The notes: generated by a model from the sequence alone, not told the origin. A stretch of 64,000 nt of DNA from Pyxidicoccus xibeiensis (GCF_024198175.1 NZ_JAJVKV010000004.1:682001-746000); one strand, 5' to 3'. Counted from the first letter of the stretch, positions 26,005 to 34,869 are shown. A program made the numbers and translations.

Positions 26005-27243
26005 ATGCGCCTCGTCCATGCCACCGCCCTGCTCGCCACCTGCGCCATCCTCGCCCTGACTGGCTGCAACGATGACTCGCCTGACACCCCGGACGCGGGC
26101 ACGCAGCCGGACGCGGGAGACACGGCGCCCCCCACCGTGACGGGCACCACCCCCGCGGCAGACGAAGCCCACGTGGCCGCCACCGCCGCCATCACCGTGC
26201 GCTTCAGCGAGCCCATGAAGTCCGGCGCCGGCACCGTGCGCGTGGCGGTGGACGGCGCGTCGCGGGCGCTGGGCTCGGGCACGTGGCAGGCGAACGCCTT
26301 CACCGTGCAGCCGGTGGAAGCGCTGCCTCCGGGCGCGCGCGTCCAGGTCACGGTGGAGACGGACTTCGAGGACGCGGCCGGCAACCGGCTGGCGTCACCG
26401 CTCACCTTCCACTTCAACGTGCATGGGACGGCGGCGCCCCGGCCTCACGTCACCGCGTCCACCCCCGCCGAGGGCGCCACCAGCGTGCTGCCCGTGGAGC
26501 TGTACAAGGAGGGCGAGCAGAGCCTGGCCCTGCGCAAGGTCGTCACGCTCACCTTCAGCGAGCCCATGGACCCCACCGCGGCGCAGGTGACGCTGACGGA
26601 CGTCACCACCCCGGCCAATGCGCCGCGCGCGCTGACGGGCACCTGGTCCCAGGACAGCCTCACGCTGACGGTGGCCATCCCCCGGCCGGAGTCGGACCTG
26701 CCGCCGCTGGAGCAGGAGAACCGGTACTCGCTGGACGTGACGGGACTGAAGAGCGCCACGGGCCAGCCGGTGAGCACGACGCACGCGGGGCTGGGCGACG
26801 GGAAGCTGGACTTCACCACCGGCCGGCGCAGCGCCGACGTCGAGCACGCCTGCACCCACGCGCTGGTCAACCCGACGGTGGACGTCACCGCGGGCAGCGC
26901 GCCGACGGGCTCCATGCCCGCCACGGACTCGGGTCACGCCTACTACCGCCTGACGCTGCCGGCGAATGGCGCGTCCTTCCAGGGCTACACGGAGGTGGTG
27001 ACGTTCCCCGACGAGGACCAGACGGTGGCGCTGTACCTGAACCAGTCCGTCGACGTAGCGGTGCACGACACGACGGAGGGGGAGGAGCTGCTCGCCTCTA
27101 CGCGGGAGCCCGCCGCGCCCGTCTGCCTCCCCGCGATTACGCACGTCGTGAAGTTCCCTGCCCCCGCCGGAGACCGCTTCCTGCGCCTCACCTTCGGGCC
27201 GACGCCGCATCAAGTCCTCACCTTCGTCTTCGAGCGGTACTGA
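26005..27243 (+). CDS. HACxH-module lipoprotein 4 with two Ig-like (Big_5) domains
   Basis: 412 residues, signal MRLVHATALLATCAILALTGC, ribosome site GGAGGAAG. Two Big_5-type Ig-like domains precede the module: about 35-140 (PTVTGTTPAADEAHV...VRFSEPMK) and about 145-280 (PHVTASTPAEGA...LTFSEPMDP). The HACxH module is the C-terminal 130 residues: EHACTH, then GHAYYRLTLP, a Cys/His stretch (VCLPAITHVVKF) and LRLTFGP...FVFERY. The architecture is of a surface protein in which the Ig domains hold the module away from the membrane. No operator box is visible directly upstream. Confidence 0.65.
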   Translation: MRLVHATALLATCAILALTGCNDDSPDTPDAGTQPDAGDTAPPTVTGTTPAADEAHVAATAAITVRFSEPMKSGAGTVRVAVDGASRALGSGTWQANAFTVQPVEALPPGARVQVTVETDFEDAAGNRLASPLTFHFNVHGTAAPRPHVTASTPAEGATSVLPVELYKEGEQSLALRKVVTLTFSEPMDPTAAQVTLTDVTTPANAPRALTGTWSQDSLTLTVAIPRPESDLPPLEQENRYSLDVTGLKSATGQPVSTTHAGLGDGKLDFTTGRRSADVEHACTHALVNPTVDVTAGSAPTGSMPATDSGHAYYRLTLPANGASFQGYTEVVTFPDEDQTVALYLNQSVDVAVHDTTEGEELLASTREPAAPVCLPAITHVVKFPAPAGDRFLRLTFGPTPHQVLTFVFERY

Positions 27244-27373
27244 GCGCGCGGACCGGCTCCACCCACGAATGACGGCCCGCGGACAGTTCGCTCCGTGAGG
27301 CCGTCGCGGGAGCAACCACCGTCGTAGCGTCGGGGCGTCTCACCCCTCTTCCACCCGAGACCTCTCCCCGCGT

Positions 27374-28852
27374 ATGCGACTCCTGCCCTTCGCAAGACCG
27401 CTCCTGGCGGCGTGCGCGCTGCTGTTCCTTCCTGGCTGCTTCCGCCTCTTCGCGGGCGGAGGTGGCGGCTCGACGGACTTCAAACCGCCCCGGCGCGTGG
27501 ACCCGGCGGACGTGGCGCTGCCGGAGGGCTACCGCATCGAGGTCGTCGCCACCGGCCTCACCTACCCCACCGGCGTGGCCTTCGACGAGGACGGCACCCC
27601 CTACGTCACCGAGTCCGGCTATAGCTACGGCGAGGACTTCGCCCAGTCCCGCCTCGTGCGTGTCGGCCCTGACGGCACCCTCACCGAGGTGGCCAGGGGC
27701 GAGCACCCGCCATGGACGGGCGTCACATACCACCAGGGCGCCTTCTACGTGGCCGAGGGCGGCGTCCAGGGCGGAGGCCGCATCGTCCGCATCACCCCGG
27801 GCGGGAAGACGACCCCGCTCGTCGCGAACCTGCCCAGCCTGGGAGACCACCACACCAACGGCCCCGCGGTGGGGCCGGACGGCGCGCTCTACTTCAGCGT
27901 CGGCACGGCGACGAACTCGGGCGTGGTGGGCCCGGACAACGCGAGCATGGGCTGGCTGAAGCGCAACCCGGCCTTCCATGACCTGCCCTGCCGCGACATC
28001 ACCCTCGCTGGCGTCAACTACCCCAGCGACAACCCGCTCGCCCCCAATACGGCCAGGGTGAGCACGGGGGCCTTCGTCCCCTTCGGCACGGAGACGCAGC
28101 CGGGCCAGGTCATCAAGGGCACCATGCCGTGTACCGGCGCCGTGTACCGCCTCGTCCCGGACTCCACCGCGCCGGAGCTCGTGGCCTGGGGGTTCCGCAA
28201 TCCCTTCGGCCTGGCCTTCGCGCCCAACGGCCGCCTGTACGTGACGGAGAACGGGCACGACGTGCGCGGCAGCCGGCCGCTCTTCGGCGTCGCGGACTAC
28301 CTGTGGGAGGTGCAGCAGGGCGCGTGGTACGGCTTCCCGGACTTCGCGGGTGGCAAGCCGGTGGACCAGGAGTGGTTCAAGGTCCCCGGAGGCGACGTGC
28401 CCAAGCGCGTCCTCCAGGAGCCGCCGGGCACCCCGCCGCAGCCGGTGGCCCTGTTCGGCGTGCACTCGTCCTCCAACCGCCTGGACTTCTCGCGCAGCGC
28501 GGAGTTCGGCCACGTGGGCGAGGCCTTCGTCGCCCAGTTCGGCGACCAGTCCCCGGACACGGGCGAGACGATGGCGCCCGTGGGCTACAAGGTCGTCCGG
28601 GTGGACGTGTCCAACGGCATCATCGAGGACTTCGCCGCCAACAAGAGCAAGGGCAGCGGCGGTCCGGCGACGAAGCTGGGCAAGGCGGGCCTGGAGCGCC
28701 CCGTCGACGCCCGCTTCGACCCGAGCGGCAAGGCGCTCTACATCGTGGACTACGGCGTCATGCTGGTGAAGGCGAAGGGCGTCTACATCCCCTTCGAGAA
28801 GACCGGGGTGCTGTGGCGCATCACCCGCACCGCGCCCGAGGTGAAGCCATGA
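27374..28852 (+). CDS. PQQ-dependent sugar (glucose/sorbosone) dehydrogenase-like lipoprotein
   Basis: Predicted six-bladed beta-propeller oxidoreductase on the membrane surface. Signal MRLLPFARPLLAACALLFLPGC. GSDH-family blocks: EGYRIEVVATGLTYPTGVAFDEDG at the start of the propeller, SLGDHHTNGPAVGPDGALYFSVG, WGFRNPFGLAFAPNGRLYVTENG and ARFDPSGKALYIVDYG. It overlaps the cytochrome c gene by 4 bp (ATGA), fitting electron transfer from dehydrogenase to cytochrome. Substrate unknown; whether PQQ is really bound cannot be judged from the sequence alone. Confidence 0.82.
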   Translation: MRLLPFARPLLAACALLFLPGCFRLFAGGGGGSTDFKPPRRVDPADVALPEGYRIEVVATGLTYPTGVAFDEDGTPYVTESGYSYGEDFAQSRLVRVGPDGTLTEVARGEHPPWTGVTYHQGAFYVAEGGVQGGGRIVRITPGGKTTPLVANLPSLGDHHTNGPAVGPDGALYFSVGTATNSGVVGPDNASMGWLKRNPAFHDLPCRDITLAGVNYPSDNPLAPNTARVSTGAFVPFGTETQPGQVIKGTMPCTGAVYRLVPDSTAPELVAWGFRNPFGLAFAPNGRLYVTENGHDVRGSRPLFGVADYLWEVQQGAWYGFPDFAGGKPVDQEWFKVPGGDVPKRVLQEPPGTPPQPVALFGVHSSSNRLDFSRSAEFGHVGEAFVAQFGDQSPDTGETMAPVGYKVVRVDVSNGIIEDFAANKSKGSGGPATKLGKAGLERPVDARFDPSGKALYIVDYGVMLVKAKGVYIPFEKTGVLWRITRTAPEVKP

Positions 28853-29184
28853 GGACCGCCGCGCTCGTCGTGCTGTCCCTCGCCGCCCTGGCGGCCTGTG
28901 GCCCCTCGCGCCGGGGGCCCGCCTTCGGCACCCCTCGGGAGTTCACCGCGAAGGAGCAGGAGGGCCGCGTCCTCTTCATGCGCCACTGCAACCAGTGCCA
29001 CCCGGGCGGCTCGGGAGGCCTGGGGCCGAGCATCAACAACAAGCCCCTGCCGTCCTTCGCCATGCGCACGCAGATACGCCAGGGCGTCGGCTCCATGCCC
29101 GCCTTCACCGACGAGATGCTCGCCGACGCCGAGGTGGACGCCATCCTCGCGTACCTGAACGAGCTGCAGGAGGAGAAGGACTAG
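28849..29184 (+). CDS. c-type cytochrome lipoprotein
   Basis: 111 residues. Signal MRTAALVVLSLAALAACGPS, then a single-haem cytochrome c domain with CNQCH (haem attachment), an upstream EGRVLFMRH helix and a distal Met in VGSMPAFTDEM. The last helix, EVDAILAYLNELQ, is typical of class I cytochromes. Translationally coupled to the upstream dehydrogenase, for which it is the likely electron acceptor. Confidence 0.88.
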   Translation: MRTAALVVLSLAALAACGPSRRGPAFGTPREFTAKEQEGRVLFMRHCNQCHPGGSGGLGPSINNKPLPSFAMRTQIRQGVGSMPAFTDEMLADAEVDAILAYLNELQEEKD

Positions 29185-29220
29185 GCACGTCGCGGGCCTG
29201 TCCAGGCATGCCACGGGCGA

Positions 29221-29253
29221 TTGACTTGGGGCTTCACTCCGAGTGACCTAGCG
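29221..29253 (+). promoter_or_regulatory. Candidate sigma-70-type promoter
   Basis: TTGACT at 29221-29226 resembles a -35 box. A 17-bp spacer leads to TGACCTAGCG, whose CTAG (29248-29251) recurs near other starts in the window. It lies 59 bp before the LuxR-type gene. Weak -10 match; inference. Confidence 0.35.
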
Positions 29254-29311
29254 TACGCGCGCTGTGGGGGCGCGGGCTCGAATCCCGAGCGGGTCTTCAG
29301 GGGGATGACAC

Positions 29312-29644
29312 ATGGGTCGATCGCGGATGTCGAAGGACCTCGAACAGCTGGAGCAGCATGGGCCGCCGCGGCTGTCCGTCGACTCCCTGGAGCTGGAGGG
29401 TGAGCAGTTCGCGGTGTTCGCCTGGGACGTCGACCGTCCGCGTGGGGCCGACCTCACGCAGTCCGAGCGCCACGTCCTCGAGCTGCTCGTGTCCGGCGCC
29501 TCCAACGCCGACATCGCGCGTGCTCGGCGAGCCTCGGTGCGCACGGTGGCGAACCAGGTCGCGAGCGTGCTGCGCAAGCTCGGCGCCGCCTCGCGCTATG
29601 AGTTGATCCAGCGCTTCGGAACGACGCGTGGCCGCGCGCACTGA
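29312..29644 (+). CDS. Small LuxR-type (GerE) DNA-binding protein
   Basis: 110 residues. The C-terminal half is a complete LuxR/FixJ-type HTH: LTQSERHVLELLVSGASNAD, IARARRASVRTVANQVASVLRKLGAASRYEL. The N-terminal ~45 residues contain no recognisable sensor domain. It overlaps the next regulator gene by 17 bp (GTG at 29628), so the two are co-translated and may form one regulatory unit, perhaps a heteromer or an expression pair. Confidence 0.85.
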   Translation: MGRSRMSKDLEQLEQHGPPRLSVDSLELEGEQFAVFAWDVDRPRGADLTQSERHVLELLVSGASNADIARARRASVRTVANQVASVLRKLGAASRYELIQRFGTTRGRAH

Positions 29645-30653
29645 CCCCATCCGCGTCGTCGAGGCGGCGTACACGTGGGAGCCGGATGAGCGCCGCTGGC
29701 TCGACGGGCTCGTCGCCGCGGCCTCCCGCTTCGACGTGGGCGGCGGCACCATCGCCTTGACGGTCGAAGCAGGCGCGGCCACGCGCGTCACCGCGCTCGC
29801 GAGCATGAAGGCAGCCGAAGAGCACGCGCGTGCGGTCCGTGCCGTCACCGAGAGCCTCCCGCTGGCGCTCGCGCACCGGGTCCTCGCGCCCACCGAGTTC
29901 GTCGGCAACTCGGAATACCGGATGACGCGGCTCGCACGCGGCACAGAAGGGCGGGAGCGCACCCTCATTCGTGAATGCGACCGCGCGCTCCCAGCCATGT
30001 GGGCGCTGGTCAGCGGCGAACCGACGCGGCGCTCGCTGATGTTGTGCTTCCCGCGTCGAACACAAGAGAGCGGAGCCAGCCACGAGCCGTTCCCACACCG
30101 TGATGGCCGGTCGCTCGGGCTGATTGGAGCGCACCTGGGCGCGGCGCTGCGCTTGCGCACGGCGCTGGCCCCGTGCGCCGACGACCCGGAGACCGAAGCC
30201 GTCCTCCGGAGCGACGGCAAGCTCCTTCATGCCACCGGCGACGCGTGCACGAGCCGGGCGCGCGAGTCACTGGTCGATGCGGTGCTGGCTTCCGAGCGAG
30301 CGCGCGGGCGGATGCGTCGCGAGGCCCCCGACGACGCGCTGCGCGCATGGACGGCGCTGGTCCGGGGACGCTGGACCATCATCGACTCGACGGAGCGCGA
30401 TGGACGCCGCTATCTGCTCGCCAGACGCAACCCGCTGCATCACGGCAACAGCATCCTCGAGCTGACCCCCGACGAGCGCGACGTCGCGTGGCTCGCCGCG
30501 CTGGGCCATTCGTTCAAGTACATCGCCTACGAGCTTGGAATCCCGCTCTCGACGGCCGCGAGCAGGCTGCGCCGTGCGATGCGCAAGCTGGGGGTGAGGT
30601 CACGCAAGGAGCTGCTGAAGAAGCTCGGGACCGCGCCTCCCGGACAAAAATGA
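29628..30653 (+). CDS. LuxR-type regulator with unknown N-terminal sensor
   Basis: 341 residues, GTG start inside the end of the previous gene. The C-terminus (about 275-335) is a GerE-like HTH (LTPDERDVAWLAALGHSFKY, IAYELGIPLSTAASRLRRAMRKLG). The N-terminal 200 residues have the shape of a signal-input region (VVEAAYTWEPDERRWLDGLVAAA; LGLIGAHLGAALRLR) but no named domain. Similar two-HTH-region proteins occur in myxobacteria. The large Cys-rich lipoprotein gene starts 39 bp downstream and may be its target or partner. Confidence 0.75.
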   Translation: MAARTDPIRVVEAAYTWEPDERRWLDGLVAAASRFDVGGGTIALTVEAGAATRVTALASMKAAEEHARAVRAVTESLPLALAHRVLAPTEFVGNSEYRMTRLARGTEGRERTLIRECDRALPAMWALVSGEPTRRSLMLCFPRRTQESGASHEPFPHRDGRSLGLIGAHLGAALRLRTALAPCADDPETEAVLRSDGKLLHATGDACTSRARESLVDAVLASERARGRMRREAPDDALRAWTALVRGRWTIIDSTERDGRRYLLARRNPLHHGNSILELTPDERDVAWLAALGHSFKYIAYELGIPLSTAASRLRRAMRKLGVRSRKELLKKLGTAPPGQK

Positions 30654-30692
30654 CCATGGAGGGCGGTGAGCGGCCTCGGTAGTGATTCGAGG

Positions 30693-32900
30693 ATGAACGC
30701 CTCCACCTTCCGGCTCATCGTCCTCGTCGCCGCGGCGCTCATGCTCCCGGCCTGCAAGGACTGGATCGACATCAACGACCAGGACCGCGACAAGATCCTC
30801 GCCCAACTCGACAAGAGCACGAACGAGCTGTCCGGCAGCGTCAACGGCCTCTCCGAGACGTTCGCCCGCGAGCGCGGCAAGCTCTCCCAGGAGCTGCAGC
30901 AGACCCTCGCCCTCTCCATCGCGAACCTGAACGAGCTTGTCGCCCAGCTCGACCGCAGCGCCGACAAGATGCGCGTCAGCGTCACCAACTTCCAGCAGGA
31001 CACGGGGTCCAACCTGCAGGGCAGCATCACCCGCCTCCAGGGAACGATTGCCACGCTCCAGAACAACCTGACCGCCGACGGCGCGGCGACGATTCTCCTC
31101 ACGACGAAGCAGCTCGAGGAGCAACGCGAGCAGCTCCTCAAGCAGACCCACGCGACCGTGCAGTCGGTGATACGCCCGACGCTGGAGCGCCTCAGCCGCG
31201 TGGGGGATGACCTCGTCGGCAAGGTGACGCTCACGGTCAACGTCGTCATCGTGCGCGTGGTCACCGGCCTCCTCGCCGCCATCGCGCTCATCGGCGCGGT
31301 GCTGGCGTTCCTCAAGCTGGAGGCGTCGGCGCGGCGCTGGCCCGCGGTGGCCTTCACGACGGTGATTGTCGCCGGGTCAGGCCTCTCGGCGACCGTGCTC
31401 GCGGAGCCGATCGCGCTCATCGGCGCGCCGAACCACCAGATTCCGACCGGCACGGCCGTCTGCGCGAACATGACCCAGGCCAGCCTCCGCTTCCGCGAGG
31501 CCGCCCCATCGGGCCGCCGCGGCAAACCAGCGAACCTCCCCGACGCCGACGAGCGCGCCTTCAAGCTCAAGGACCTCTCGGTGGAGTGCGAGATCTTCGC
31601 GCCAACCGGTGCCCTGGGCCAGCAGGCCAAGGACGCCTTTGTCGTGGCGAGCCTCTACTTCGACGACCGCATCCCCTGCGTGACCGACGCCGACTGCCTG
31701 GCGGGCGCGGCCGACCTCCGCTGCGACCCGGTCTCGAACGTGTGCGTCCTGTCGCCCACGATCTGCAAAGGCCCCGCCGAGTGCCCGGCGGGGAACCAGT
31801 GCGTCTCACACCGCTGCGTGCCCATCACCGGGCCCACGGCGGCCTGCACCACGCCGCACGACTGTCGCCCCGAGCAGTCCTGCGACCGCGCCACGGGTAG
31901 GTGCCTCGTCACCGCGGACGTCCCGCCCACGTCCTGCGACGTCGACCCCAAGCAGCTCGGACCGTGCAGCCGCGGCGTCCTCGGCTCGAAGGACCGCTGG
32001 GTGGTCTGCAAGCAGACCGTCGAGCGCCAGCTCGAGGCCTGCAACGGCATCGATGACGACTGCGACGGCACGCCCGACCAGGGCCTCGCGAGCGCCGAGC
32101 CCTGCATCGCCGAGGGCCAGGTCGGCTACTGCCGCGACGGCGTGAAGACCTGCGCCGGCGCCGCCGGGTGGCAGTGCCAGCCGCGCTCACGCCGGGACGA
32201 GGTCGCCCAGGGGTGCAACAACGTGGACGATGACTGCGACGGCACGGTGGACAACGGCGTCACCCTCGGTGGCAGCTGCTCGGCCGGTGTCGGCGACTGC
32301 GCGAGACGCGCGACCCAGCAGTGCGTCAATGGCGCCACGCTCTGCGTGCCCGGCCAACCCCTCACCGAGGTCTGCGGCAACGGCGCCGACGATGACTGCG
32401 ACGGCGCGACCGACGGCGCCGACAGCAACCTGGCCGGCATCCCCGAGAGCTGCAACGGGGTCGATGACAACTGCAACGGCGCCGTCGACGACGGAATCTT
32501 CTGCCGCCCGGTGAAGCTCGTCATGAGTGATGTCGACGACGAGACCTACCTCTGGTTCGGTGACTCGACCGACAAGAACAACGCCATCTGTGGCGTCAGG
32601 CGGAGCGGTAACAGCAACGGCGCCGGTGAGTGCGACCTCGTCGCCAGCCTGCAGCAGAGGGGAATCGGCGTCGGCAAGCACCGCTTCACCATCATGACCG
32701 TGAACAGCGGATGCTTTGGCACGAGCTCGCACGCCCAGGTCGTCACCGACGTGGAGACCGAGACTGTCCACAGACAGGGCCGCGTCACCGCGCACTGCGG
32801 CTGGGTGGAGAAGGACCAGTTCGAGGTGGACTTCACGACGGGCGAGGTGTTCCCGGTACAGAACTGGGGGTGCGTCAACGACGGCAACTGCCGCCCGTGA
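30693..32900 (+). CDS. Large lipoprotein: coiled coil, membrane hairpin and MopE-type Cys repeats
   Basis: ATG at 30693 (with CGAGG upstream) rather than 30666, giving lipobox LMLPAC, Cys21, followed by Lys. Residues about 30-165 are heptad-like coiled coil (DKILAQLDKSTNELSGSVNGL..., TTKQLEEQREQLLKQ). Two hydrophobic helices follow (about 185-245). The C-terminal half is Cys-rich: short CxxxxDC repeats, then CNGIDDDCDGTPDQG, CNNVDDDCDGTVDNG, CGNGADDDCDGATDG and CNGVDDNCNGAVDDG, the MopE-type Asp-rich repeats thought to bind Ca2+ or other metal. 735 residues. Combining a lipid anchor with membrane helices is unusual. Follows two LuxR-type regulators. Confidence 0.7.
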   Translation: MNASTFRLIVLVAAALMLPACKDWIDINDQDRDKILAQLDKSTNELSGSVNGLSETFARERGKLSQELQQTLALSIANLNELVAQLDRSADKMRVSVTNFQQDTGSNLQGSITRLQGTIATLQNNLTADGAATILLTTKQLEEQREQLLKQTHATVQSVIRPTLERLSRVGDDLVGKVTLTVNVVIVRVVTGLLAAIALIGAVLAFLKLEASARRWPAVAFTTVIVAGSGLSATVLAEPIALIGAPNHQIPTGTAVCANMTQASLRFREAAPSGRRGKPANLPDADERAFKLKDLSVECEIFAPTGALGQQAKDAFVVASLYFDDRIPCVTDADCLAGAADLRCDPVSNVCVLSPTICKGPAECPAGNQCVSHRCVPITGPTAACTTPHDCRPEQSCDRATGRCLVTADVPPTSCDVDPKQLGPCSRGVLGSKDRWVVCKQTVERQLEACNGIDDDCDGTPDQGLASAEPCIAEGQVGYCRDGVKTCAGAAGWQCQPRSRRDEVAQGCNNVDDDCDGTVDNGVTLGGSCSAGVGDCARRATQQCVNGATLCVPGQPLTEVCGNGADDDCDGATDGADSNLAGIPESCNGVDDNCNGAVDDGIFCRPVKLVMSDVDDETYLWFGDSTDKNNAICGVRRSGNSNGAGECDLVASLQQRGIGVGKHRFTIMTVNSGCFGTSSHAQVVTDVETETVHRQGRVTAHCGWVEKDQFEVDFTTGEVFPVQNWGCVNDGNCRP

Positions 32901-32993
32901 GCGCGGGCGGTTCGAGGGACACCCTCTGTCGGGCAGCCAGCACATGGTTTCGAGACGATTGCGTTCCGTAACCCGGGCCCCTAGCTTGGAGTT

Positions 32994-33635
32994 ATGGAAC
33001 GACGTCGTCTCGTATCTCGGCGCCCCCGCCGTGCCGCCGCGGAAGCCCCGGAGGCGGACGAGGTCCGCCGCCCCGGCCGGCCGAGGAGCGAGGAGGCGCA
33101 CGGCGCCATCCTGGACGCCGCCATCTCCCTCATCCGCGAGGTGGGCTACGACGCGCTGACGATGGACGCCATCGCCACGCGCGCGAGCGTGGGCAAGGCA
33201 ACGGTGTACCGCCGCTGGTCGTCGAAGGAGACACTGGTAGCGGAGTCCCTGGAGCGCCTCATGCGCGCCCTCCTCGTCCCGGACACGGGGACCACCGGCG
33301 GCGACCTGAACGCGATGATGCGCGACGCACGGGGCATGTACAAAGACCCGGCCACCCGGGCGCTCCTGTCCGGGCTCGTCGCGGCCATGGCCCACAGCGA
33401 GCGCATCGCCCAGGTGGTCCGCGGCGGCTTCATCGCCGCGCGGCGCGAGGCCTTGAGACAGGTGCTGAACCGGGGCGTGGAGCGCGGCGAGCTGCGCAAG
33501 GGGCTGGACCTGGACCTGGCGCTGGACCTGCTGGGCGGCCCGCTCTTCTACCGCTTCCTCATCACCGGAGGCCCCGTCGACGAGCGGCTCACGCGCGGCG
33601 TCGTGGAGACCGTGCTTCGGGGGTTCGCCCCGTAG
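32994..33635 (+). CDS. TetR-family regulator
   Basis: 213 residues. A basic N-terminal tail of about 30 residues precedes the HTH (AILDAAISLIREVGYDALTMDA, IATRASVGKATVYRRWSSKETLVAESL). The C-terminal ligand domain is of the TetR_C type seen in many drug or xenobiotic regulators (LLGGPLFYRFLITGGPVDERL). It lies 43 bp upstream of a P450 gene on the same strand and is the obvious candidate to control it. The start has no well-spaced Shine-Dalgarno; a CTAG element 13 bp upstream could mean a very short leader. Confidence 0.88.
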   Translation: MERRRLVSRRPRRAAAEAPEADEVRRPGRPRSEEAHGAILDAAISLIREVGYDALTMDAIATRASVGKATVYRRWSSKETLVAESLERLMRALLVPDTGTTGGDLNAMMRDARGMYKDPATRALLSGLVAAMAHSERIAQVVRGGFIAARREALRQVLNRGVERGELRKGLDLDLALDLLGGPLFYRFLITGGPVDERLTRGVVETVLRGFAP

Positions 33636-33678
33636 GACTGAAGCTGTTCAACGCGAGCCATGGAGGCTGTGAGCCCAG

Positions 33679-34869
33679 ATGGACTTCCTCTCTGACGACA
33701 TGCGGCGGGACCCGTACCCCTTCTACGCCCAGGCGCGGGAGCACTTCCCCGTGCTGCACGAGCCCGGCGCGGACCTGTGGCTGCTGTTCGACTACGACAG
33801 CGTGAAGCGCGCCCTCAACGACCACGAGGCCTTCAGCAACATCGTGGAGACGTCCTCGGGCCAGACGCCGGACTGGCTCGTCTTCTCGGACCCGCCGCGC
33901 CACTCGAAGCTGCGCGCCATCGTGATGCGGGCCTTCACGCCGAAGTCCATCGCCAGCCTGGAGCCGCGCGTCCGTGAGCTGTCGCACGAGCTGCTGGCCC
34001 CGGCGCTGGAGCGCGGTGAGCTGGACCTGGTGGCGGACTTCGCGGCCCCGCTCCCCGTCATGGTGATTGCGGAGATGATTGGCATTCCCATCGCGGACCG
34101 GCGGCGCTTCCTCGCGTGGTCCGACGTCATCATGCTGCTGAGCTACACCCTCTCGGGTGGCGACGCGGCGGCGCGGGCGGTGGAGCAGCACGCCCGGGTG
34201 AAGGAGGAGATGCGCCTCTACCTCCGGGAGCTCGCCGCCGAGCGCCGGAAGGCCCCGAAGGATGACCTCCTGACGCGGCTGGTGGAGGCGGAGGTGGACG
34301 GCGAGCGGCTGACGGAGGACGAGCTGCTGGGCTTCTTCCAGCTCCTGCTGTCCGCCGGCACGGAGACGACGACCAACCTCATCAGCAATGCCATCCTCTC
34401 CTTCCTGGAGCACCCGGAGCAGCTCGCGCGGCTGAGGGCAGAGCCCGGGCTGCTGCCCTCGGCCATCGAGGAGGTGCTCCGCTACCGCACGCCGGTGCAG
34501 CTGGCGTTCCGCAAGACGAAGCGGGACGTGGAGCTGAACGGACAGCAGGTGCCCGAAGGAAAGCTGGTGCTGCCGCTGCTGGGCTCGGCGAACCGGGACG
34601 CCACGAAGTTCAGGGACGCGGAGTCCTTCGACATCACCCGGGACCCCAACCCGCACATCGCCTTCGGCCACGGCATCCACTTCTGCCTGGGGGCGTCGCT
34701 CTCCCGGCTGGAGGGCCGCGTCGCCCTCACGCACCTCCTGGAGACGCTGAAGGACTTCCGGCGGACCAGCGACGCGCCCTGGGTGCCGCGCAAGGCGCTC
34801 CACGTGCTGGGACCCGCGAGCCTGCCCCTGCGCTTCGAGCCCGTCCGGCGGGCTGCCGCGGGCGCATAG
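33679..34869 (+). CDS. Cytochrome P450
   Basis: Haem-thiolate monooxygenase, soluble, 396 residues. All hallmarks are intact: I-helix AGTETTT at 226-232, ExxR at 265-268, the cysteine loop FGHGIHFCLGASLSR with haem ligand Cys336, and DPPRHSKLRAIVMRAF in the C-helix region. It resembles bacterial CYP107/CYP109-like class I enzymes needing separate ferredoxin and reductase, which are not encoded nearby. Preceded by a TetR gene. Substrate unknown. Confidence 0.94.
   Translation: MDFLSDDMRRDPYPFYAQAREHFPVLHEPGADLWLLFDYDSVKRALNDHEAFSNIVETSSGQTPDWLVFSDPPRHSKLRAIVMRAFTPKSIASLEPRVRELSHELLAPALERGELDLVADFAAPLPVMVIAEMIGIPIADRRRFLAWSDVIMLLSYTLSGGDAAARAVEQHARVKEEMRLYLRELAAERRKAPKDDLLTRLVEAEVDGERLTEDELLGFFQLLLSAGTETTTNLISNAILSFLEHPEQLARLRAEPGLLPSAIEEVLRYRTPVQLAFRKTKRDVELNGQQVPEGKLVLPLLGSANRDATKFRDAESFDITRDPNPHIAFGHGIHFCLGASLSRLEGRVALTHLLETLKDFRRTSDAPWVPRKALHVLGPASLPLRFEPVRRAAAGA

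Noticed and set aside
29265-29290. tRNA-like T-loop (GGGCTCGAATCCC)
   Set aside because: No acceptor, D or anticodon stem can be built around it and no CCA follows at the right distance; it is probably leader sequence of the LuxR-type gene.
32050-32510. Repeated DDDCDG coding units considered as a DNA tandem repeat
   Set aside because: The units are protein-level MopE-type repeats with divergent DNA and irregular spacing, not a simple satellite or CRISPR-like array.
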